Assembly (NCBI GenBank): GCA_020849655.1
Contig: JADLFU010000026.1
Location: forward strand, 1-44,848
From: Polyangiaceae bacterium
GTDB lineage: Bacteria > Myxococcota_A > Polyangia > Polyangiales > Polyangiaceae
Direction: 5' to 3'
DNA length: 44,848 nt
Shown: in pieces, positions 38,081-44,848 of the stretch
How the letters are laid out: each line of letters opens with the position of its first letter
Numbering within the stretch: the first letter of the stretch is position 1
Notes under the pieces: generated by a model
Database searches by the model: none
Told to the model about the DNA's origin: nothing
The model's input: only the letters and a program-made list of their open reading frames with translations
Position numbers and translations under genes: made by a program

Positions 38081-40609
38081 ATGAGCGTCGTGTGGTTTCA
38101 TGAGGTCGGAGCAGGAGACATTGAACGGGTCGGTGGCAAGGGCGCCAACCTCGGCGAGATGGCGCGCGCCGGTCTCCCCGTGCCGGGGGGCTTCTGTGTG
38201 ACGGCCGAGGCGTATCGCAGAGTCATCTCCGAAGCTGACTTGTGGCCTTCGATCCAGAGGCTGCTCGACGCGATGGATCCCGAGGATGCGTCGAGCAACG
38301 AGGCGACCGCGGCCGAGATTCGCGCGCTCATCGAGCGAGCTCCCGTCCCCGCGGACGTGGTCGAGGCCGTGGAGGCAGCCTACGCGAAGCTGGAAGGGGG
38401 CCCGTGTTCCGTCGCCGTGCGGTCGTCGGCGACGGCGGAGGACCTGCCCGAGGCGAGCTTCGCGGGGCAGCAGGAGACCTACCTCGGCGTCCGGGGGGAG
38501 GCGCCGCTGCTCCAGAGCATCCGGCGTTGCTGGGCCTCGCTCTGGACCGGGCGGGCGGTCGCCTATCGGCAGCGCAATGGCTTCCCGCACGAGCAAGTGA
38601 GCCTGTCCGTCGTCGTCCAGCGCATGGTCGAGCCCGAGACGGCCGGTGTGCTGTTCACGGTCAACCCCGTGACGGGACGACGCGACGAGATGCTGATCAA
38701 CGCCTCCTACGGGCTCGGCGAGAGCGTCGTGTCCGGACGGGTCACCCCCGACACGTTTCGCGTGGGCAGGACGACGCCGATGGAAGTTCGCGAGCAGGTG
38801 TGCGGGACCAAGGAGACGCTGATCCGCTCCGCGGCCGAGGGCGGCACGGTGACCGAGCCGGTGGCGTCCGAGGATCGGAGGCGACTGTGCCTGGACGAAG
38901 CCGCGCTCTCTCGCCTCCTGAGGCTCGGCTCGGACGTGGAGGCGCACTACGGGCATCCGCAGGACATCGAGTGGGCGTTCTCCGGGGGAGAGGTGTTTCT
39001 CCTCCAGACCCGCCCTGTCACCTCGCTCGGGGTGCTCGAGGCACGATCCACCGCGCCTGCGCGAAAGCTCAGCGGGATCGAGCGTCGGATGCTCGACGAC
39101 ATCCTCGAGCATTACCCGGATCCACCCTATCCGCTGGACCACGAGGCGGTCGTCTCCAGCTACGAACAGCTCCTGTGTGCCATTCGTCGGGTCGGCGTGA
39201 AGGCTCCGTCGGCCGGCGAGATGATCCTCATGCACGAGGACGGCCTTCCCAGGATCGATCCCATCGCGCCGCGCGTGACGCTCGGGCTGTTCGGGCTGCC
39301 ACGCACCCTCCGCCGGTGGCTCCGCGTGGACCCGGCGGCGTGGAGCCATGGCGAAGGCAAGCGGCTCGGCGACCGGCTCGCCGAGCTGCGGAAGGTGGAC
39401 GTCACTTCGCTCGATGACCGAGCGCTGGTCCAGTTCATTGTCGGCGCGGTCGACGCGTCGGCCGAGGTGGGTCGTGCTCGCTTCGGTGACTACATCATGC
39501 CGATGATGGTCCGGGGCGTCATGTTGAAGCTGCTCGTGCGCGTGGGAGGGGGCGGGCGGGTCGAGTGGGCGGACTTGCTCGGCGATCTCCAGTATCGGAC
39601 GGTGATGATTGACCAGGCGCTCGAGCGATTGGCCGAGCGGGCGCAGGCCGTGCCTGTGGTGCGGGCGACGCTCCAGGAGCCGCCGGGTCAGGTGTTGCCC
39701 GCGCTCCGCACGACGGAGGAGGGCAGGGCGTTCGTCGAGCACTTGCAGCGGTTCCTCGACGAGCATGGTGCTCGCACCATGAAGGTGTACTTGCCTTTCT
39801 CGAATGTCTCGTGGAGGGAGGACCCGACGCCGCTGTTCGCCACCCTGGCCGCGGTGGTGCGCTCGGGGCTGGCGGGCGCGGGCGAGGCGCGAGGTGCGGC
39901 GGCGGCCGAGCGCTTCGCGAGGCTTCGAGATGGCGTCGCCGCGCGCCTTCCGGGCAGGGTTCGGCGCCTCTTCCTGGGGATGCTGGAGAAGTTTCGCCTG
40001 GGGCACGTCGCTCGCGAGGCGACCTTGTACCTCATCGAGGAGCTCTTCTCGGTGGCCCGAGCGGGCGTGCGCGAGGCCCAGAGGCGGCTCGTAGCCGCCG
40101 GGGCGTTGGCCACCGAGGACCACGTTCGCTTCCTGACGCTGCGTGAGCTGTGCCAGGCGCTGCTGGGTGAAGGGAGTCCGCCGGAGCTCCGGAAGCTGGC
40201 GACGAGGCGGCGCGCGGCTCGGGCAGGTGCGACGACGTCGTGGCGGGGGCCGGCGCTGGCCATGGCGTCGAGCGACGCTGACTTGAAGGGGCAGGCTGGC
40301 AGCCCTGGTGTGGCGACGGGACCTGCGAGGGTCATCCACGGGCCCGAGGAGTTTGGCAAGCTGGAGCCTGGCGACGTGCTGGTCTGTTCGTTCACGGATC
40401 CGGCGTGGACGCCCCTGTTCTCTCTGGCGTCCGCGGTCGTCGCCGACACGGGCGGGCCGCTCTCTCATGCTGCCATCGTCGCGCGGGAGTACGGCATCCC
40501 CGCGGTGCTTGGCACCCAGGTCGCGACGCACCGCCTGAAGGACGCCGACATCGTGGTCGTGGACGGAACGCGCGGGCTCGTCCAGAGGAGCTCGGCCGGC
40601 CCGTCCTAG
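38081..40609 (+). CDS. Rifampin phosphotransferase-like / PEP-synthase-like enzyme
   Basis: An 842-residue enzyme. The N-terminal ATP-grasp domain (residues 1-320) has GGKGANLGEMARAGLPVPGGF, VRSSATAEDLPEASFAGQQE, and VLFTVNPVTGRRDEMLIN. The central region (about 330-740) is helical, followed by a phosphohistidine swivelling domain with His796 in GGPLSHAAIVAREYGIPAV. The C-terminal TIM barrel of true PEP synthase is absent; ATP-grasp, middle, His domain is the order and size (about 860) of rifampin phosphotransferases, which inactivate rifamycins with ATP, whereas other members act on unknown substrates. AGGAGG lies 4 nt before the ATG. The TetR gene upstream suggests inducible expression. Confidence 0.82.
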   Translation: MSVVWFHEVGAGDIERVGGKGANLGEMARAGLPVPGGFCVTAEAYRRVISEADLWPSIQRLLDAMDPEDASSNEATAAEIRALIERAPVPADVVEAVEAAYAKLEGGPCSVAVRSSATAEDLPEASFAGQQETYLGVRGEAPLLQSIRRCWASLWTGRAVAYRQRNGFPHEQVSLSVVVQRMVEPETAGVLFTVNPVTGRRDEMLINASYGLGESVVSGRVTPDTFRVGRTTPMEVREQVCGTKETLIRSAAEGGTVTEPVASEDRRRLCLDEAALSRLLRLGSDVEAHYGHPQDIEWAFSGGEVFLLQTRPVTSLGVLEARSTAPARKLSGIERRMLDDILEHYPDPPYPLDHEAVVSSYEQLLCAIRRVGVKAPSAGEMILMHEDGLPRIDPIAPRVTLGLFGLPRTLRRWLRVDPAAWSHGEGKRLGDRLAELRKVDVTSLDDRALVQFIVGAVDASAEVGRARFGDYIMPMMVRGVMLKLLVRVGGGGRVEWADLLGDLQYRTVMIDQALERLAERAQAVPVVRATLQEPPGQVLPALRTTEEGRAFVEHLQRFLDEHGARTMKVYLPFSNVSWREDPTPLFATLAAVVRSGLAGAGEARGAAAAERFARLRDGVAARLPGRVRRLFLGMLEKFRLGHVAREATLYLIEELFSVARAGVREAQRRLVAAGALATEDHVRFLTLRELCQALLGEGSPPELRKLATRRRAARAGATTSWRGPALAMASSDADLKGQAGSPGVATGPARVIHGPEEFGKLEPGDVLVCSFTDPAWTPLFSLASAVVADTGGPLSHAAIVAREYGIPAVLGTQVATHRLKDADIVVVDGTRGLVQRSSAGPS

Positions 40610-40714
40610 GCGGAGAGGACGCCGTCGCGGCCTCGCTCCCCGACGCCTGCGGTCACGCCCGCCGGCAGGGGACCGGCTCGTGCCCTGGCGGAGCGAGCTG
40701 CCCTTGCCCGCGGG

Positions 40715-40772
40715 ACGCCGCGGCTTGACCGCGCCGGCTCCACGGCGCAAAGCGCGCCGCCTGATGGCCCCT
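40715..40772 (+). repeat. Dispersed intergenic repeat, copy 2
   Basis: About 80 % identical to 34721-34776 with small indels (begins ACGCCGCGGCTTGACC). Its last bases include the ATG of the next gene. Confidence 0.55.
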
Positions 40773-41539
40773 CGCCTCGCAGGTCTGCTCACGTTCCTCG
40801 CCGTCGTCGCGGCCCTCAACCTGTGGGGCGGCCGCCGCGACCGGCCCGCGGGCGCGCCGCTCGAGATCACGCCGCCCGTCGACTTCAACGAGGCGCAGCG
40901 CGACATCGCCGCGGCGATCGTCGGCGGCGACGACGACAAGGCCGTCGAGGCGCTGAAGGCCGGCACGAGCCGCGTCTGGTTCCACTGGAGCGCCGACGAC
41001 GGCGACGAGCACGAGGCGAGCTACACCGAGGTCGTCGAGCTCTCGGAGAGCGACTACCCGTTCCGTCCGGGCGACGAGCTGAAGGAGACGCTGTTCGGCA
41101 AGGGCGTCGTCGAGATCGGCGACGTCCCCGCGAAGGTCGTCGAGGCGCGCGTCGTGAGGCTCGGTCCCGGCGACGCCGTCTTCGCGCGGCTCGAGGCCAC
41201 GGTGAAGAGCGAGCGCTGGGGCGAGCAGCCGATCCGCGTGTTCCGCTGGGTGGTGCCGACCGACAAGGGCATGGGCATGATCGACGCCTACTGCCTCGCC
41301 GCCGAGGAGAACAAGTACGCGGCCGCGTTCACGCGCATGGCCGAGGGCGCGCGCGGCGTCGCGTTTCGCCCCGCGCGGCTGCACTGGGCGCTGGCGGGCG
41401 CGGCGGGCGCGGTCGCGGGGGCGCTGGTGGCGTTCGCGGTCTGGCGCGTCGGCCGGAGCCCCGCGCCGCCGCCACCCCCGCCGAGGCGCCGCGAAGAGGA
41501 TGAGGACGAGGGCGACGATCGCGCCCCGGGAGAGCGGGC

Positions 41540-41543
<4 letters not shown>
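40764..41543 (+). CDS. Hypothetical membrane protein coupled to uvrA
   Basis: A 259-residue protein with an N-terminal helix (LAGLLTFLAVVAALNLWGG), an acidic soluble region of about 190 residues (FNEAQRDIAAAIVGGDDDKA, VWFHWSADDGDEHEASY), a second helix (ALAGAAGAVAGALVAFAVW) and a Pro then Arg/Glu/Asp tail. The helices would put the body in the periplasm and the tail in the cytoplasm. No family recognised. Its stop overlaps the GTG of uvrA (GTGA), so the two are coupled; an earlier start at 40680 would not add a credible domain. The ATG falls inside the repeat at 40715. Confidence 0.68.
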
Positions 41544-44383
<2,840 letters not shown>

Positions 44384-44390
44384 GCAGGCC

Positions 44391-44794
44391 TGGGTGGGGC
44401 GGGGGGCCATCCCCCGGAGTTGCACTATCGGCGCAGGGCCTGCGAGCTGCCAGTCGTGGTGGTCACGGCGCCGCCTGGGCGGGGGGCCGAGGCTGTCGAG
44501 GCGGATACGGTAGGTGCCGGAGTCGATCGAACTGACCGCGAGCGCCCAGACCTCGTCGCAGGTGACACCGTAGACCTCATCCCAGGGCTCGTGGTCATGG
44601 TCGCGACGCGGCGGGTCGAGCGTCGCGCGCGTGCGAGGGACGACGCGGTCGCCCACAAGGAGGAAGAACGTGACGATGAGGGTGCCCCACCACCCGAGCC
44701 GCGTCGGCGAGCACCGGCCCTCACCCGCCCACGCGACCGTGAGCTGCACCGCGAGGATCGCGTCGAGCGAGGAGTCGGGGAGAGGCGCGGCCAT
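44391..44794 (-). pseudogene. Possible N-terminal remnant of a BrxE-like (BREX type 6) protein
   Basis: On the minus strand, an ATG at 44794 opens a frame beginning MAAPLPDSSLDAILAVQLTV then AWAGEGRCSPTRLGWW, which closely recalls the start of BrxE proteins from BREX type 6 systems (LQLTVAWAGEG...RLGWW). After GWW the frame turns into a hydrophobic and then His/Asp/Arg-rich sequence unlike the family and runs on, antisense, into uvrA, so no intact gene exists. The identification is from memory of the family's opening motif only. The surrounding 44384-44848 has no other supported gene; the true extent of the remnant downstream of about 44690 is unclear. Confidence 0.3.
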
Positions 44795-44848
44795 GGAGGG
44801 CCTCGCAGCGTACGTGCCCGGGGCGCCCTGAACTGAATCAAGGCGGCA

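Noticed and set aside
38081-40609. Calling the enzyme PEP synthase (ppsA)
   Set aside because: The C-terminal PEP-binding TIM barrel of PEP synthase is missing; the swivelling His domain is last, as in rifampin phosphotransferases.
37790-40966. 1058-codon minus-strand open frame
   Set aside because: Antisense to the rifampin-phosphotransferase-like gene, which has clear catalytic motifs; the minus frame has no domain.
44420-44836. 138-codon plus-strand frame at the right end
   Set aside because: Arg-rich, no motif; the minus strand shows the more protein-like reading.

Overview
The window is very GC-rich (visibly above 70 % in most coding stretches). It has tightly packed genes, heavy GTG start use, many lipoproteins with Ala/Gly/Ser/Gln low-complexity linkers, TonB receptors carrying their own TonB_C domain, orphan two-component proteins, caspase-like proteins and FG-GAP/UnbV secreted proteins. 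Together these suggest a large-genome Myxococcota, most likely Polyangiales-like. This is inferred from style and protein families, not from a marker gene. I saw no rRNA, tRNA, CRISPR array, transposase or prophage gene.

Layout. 45-1673: a nicotinamidase-like cysteine hydrolase and a VWA protein, both with good Shine-Dalgarno sites. 1714-6288: a four-gene unit joined by 4-nt GTGA overlaps: Nudix protein with an NrtR-like C-terminus, hotdog thioesterase, and two membrane histidine kinases, the second with a degraded ATPase core. 6311-11859: a lipoprotein, then minus-strand genes for a caspase-fold protein lacking both catalytic residues, a GH-like lipoprotein ending in DUF5648-like repeats, and an EF-hand lipoprotein. 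12140-14933: a somewhat less GC-rich minus-strand pair, a formylglycine-generating-enzyme-like lipoprotein and a HELGH zinc peptidase lipoprotein broken by a frameshift. 15122-18300: a TonB_C/TonB-receptor fusion coupled to a His-containing lipoprotein. 18522-22201: an unrecognised protein and a secreted GH38 alpha-mannosidase. 22568-27158: lipoprotein, Tat-exported DUF4159 protein, VWA/glutamine-amidotransferase-fold membrane protein, small secreted protein, DsbA-like oxidoreductase. 27160-29870: DUF4112 protein, thioesterase, lipoprotein, sugar-nucleotide transferase, TerB-like protein. 29886-32431: an operon of three membrane-associated proteins and an OmpR-type response regulator. 32550-34721: an FG-GAP/UnbV lipoprotein. 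34806-36115: an MNT-type antitoxin with a truncated HepT toxin fused in frame to a second nucleotidyltransferase. 36380-40609: a tail-anchored protein, a TetR regulator with a canonical sigma-70 promoter and palindromic operator, and a rifampin-phosphotransferase-like enzyme. 40764-44383: a membrane protein coupled to uvrA. The last 450 bases hold a possible remnant of a BREX BrxE gene.

Three themes cross the window. First, at least twelve start codons, nearly all at the head of a transcription unit, lack a Shine-Dalgarno site and instead carry a TAnnnn element exactly 6-8 nt upstream; I read these as -10 boxes of leaderless transcripts, and they help fix starts. Second, neighbouring genes inside units are joined by GTGA, ATGA or TTGA overlaps. 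Third, several proteins have recognisable folds but missing catalytic residues or broken frames (caspase, second kinase, sulfatase-modifying fold, HepT, MntA, zinc peptidase), so much of the region looks like accessory, regulatory or decaying content around a few housekeeping genes such as uvrA.
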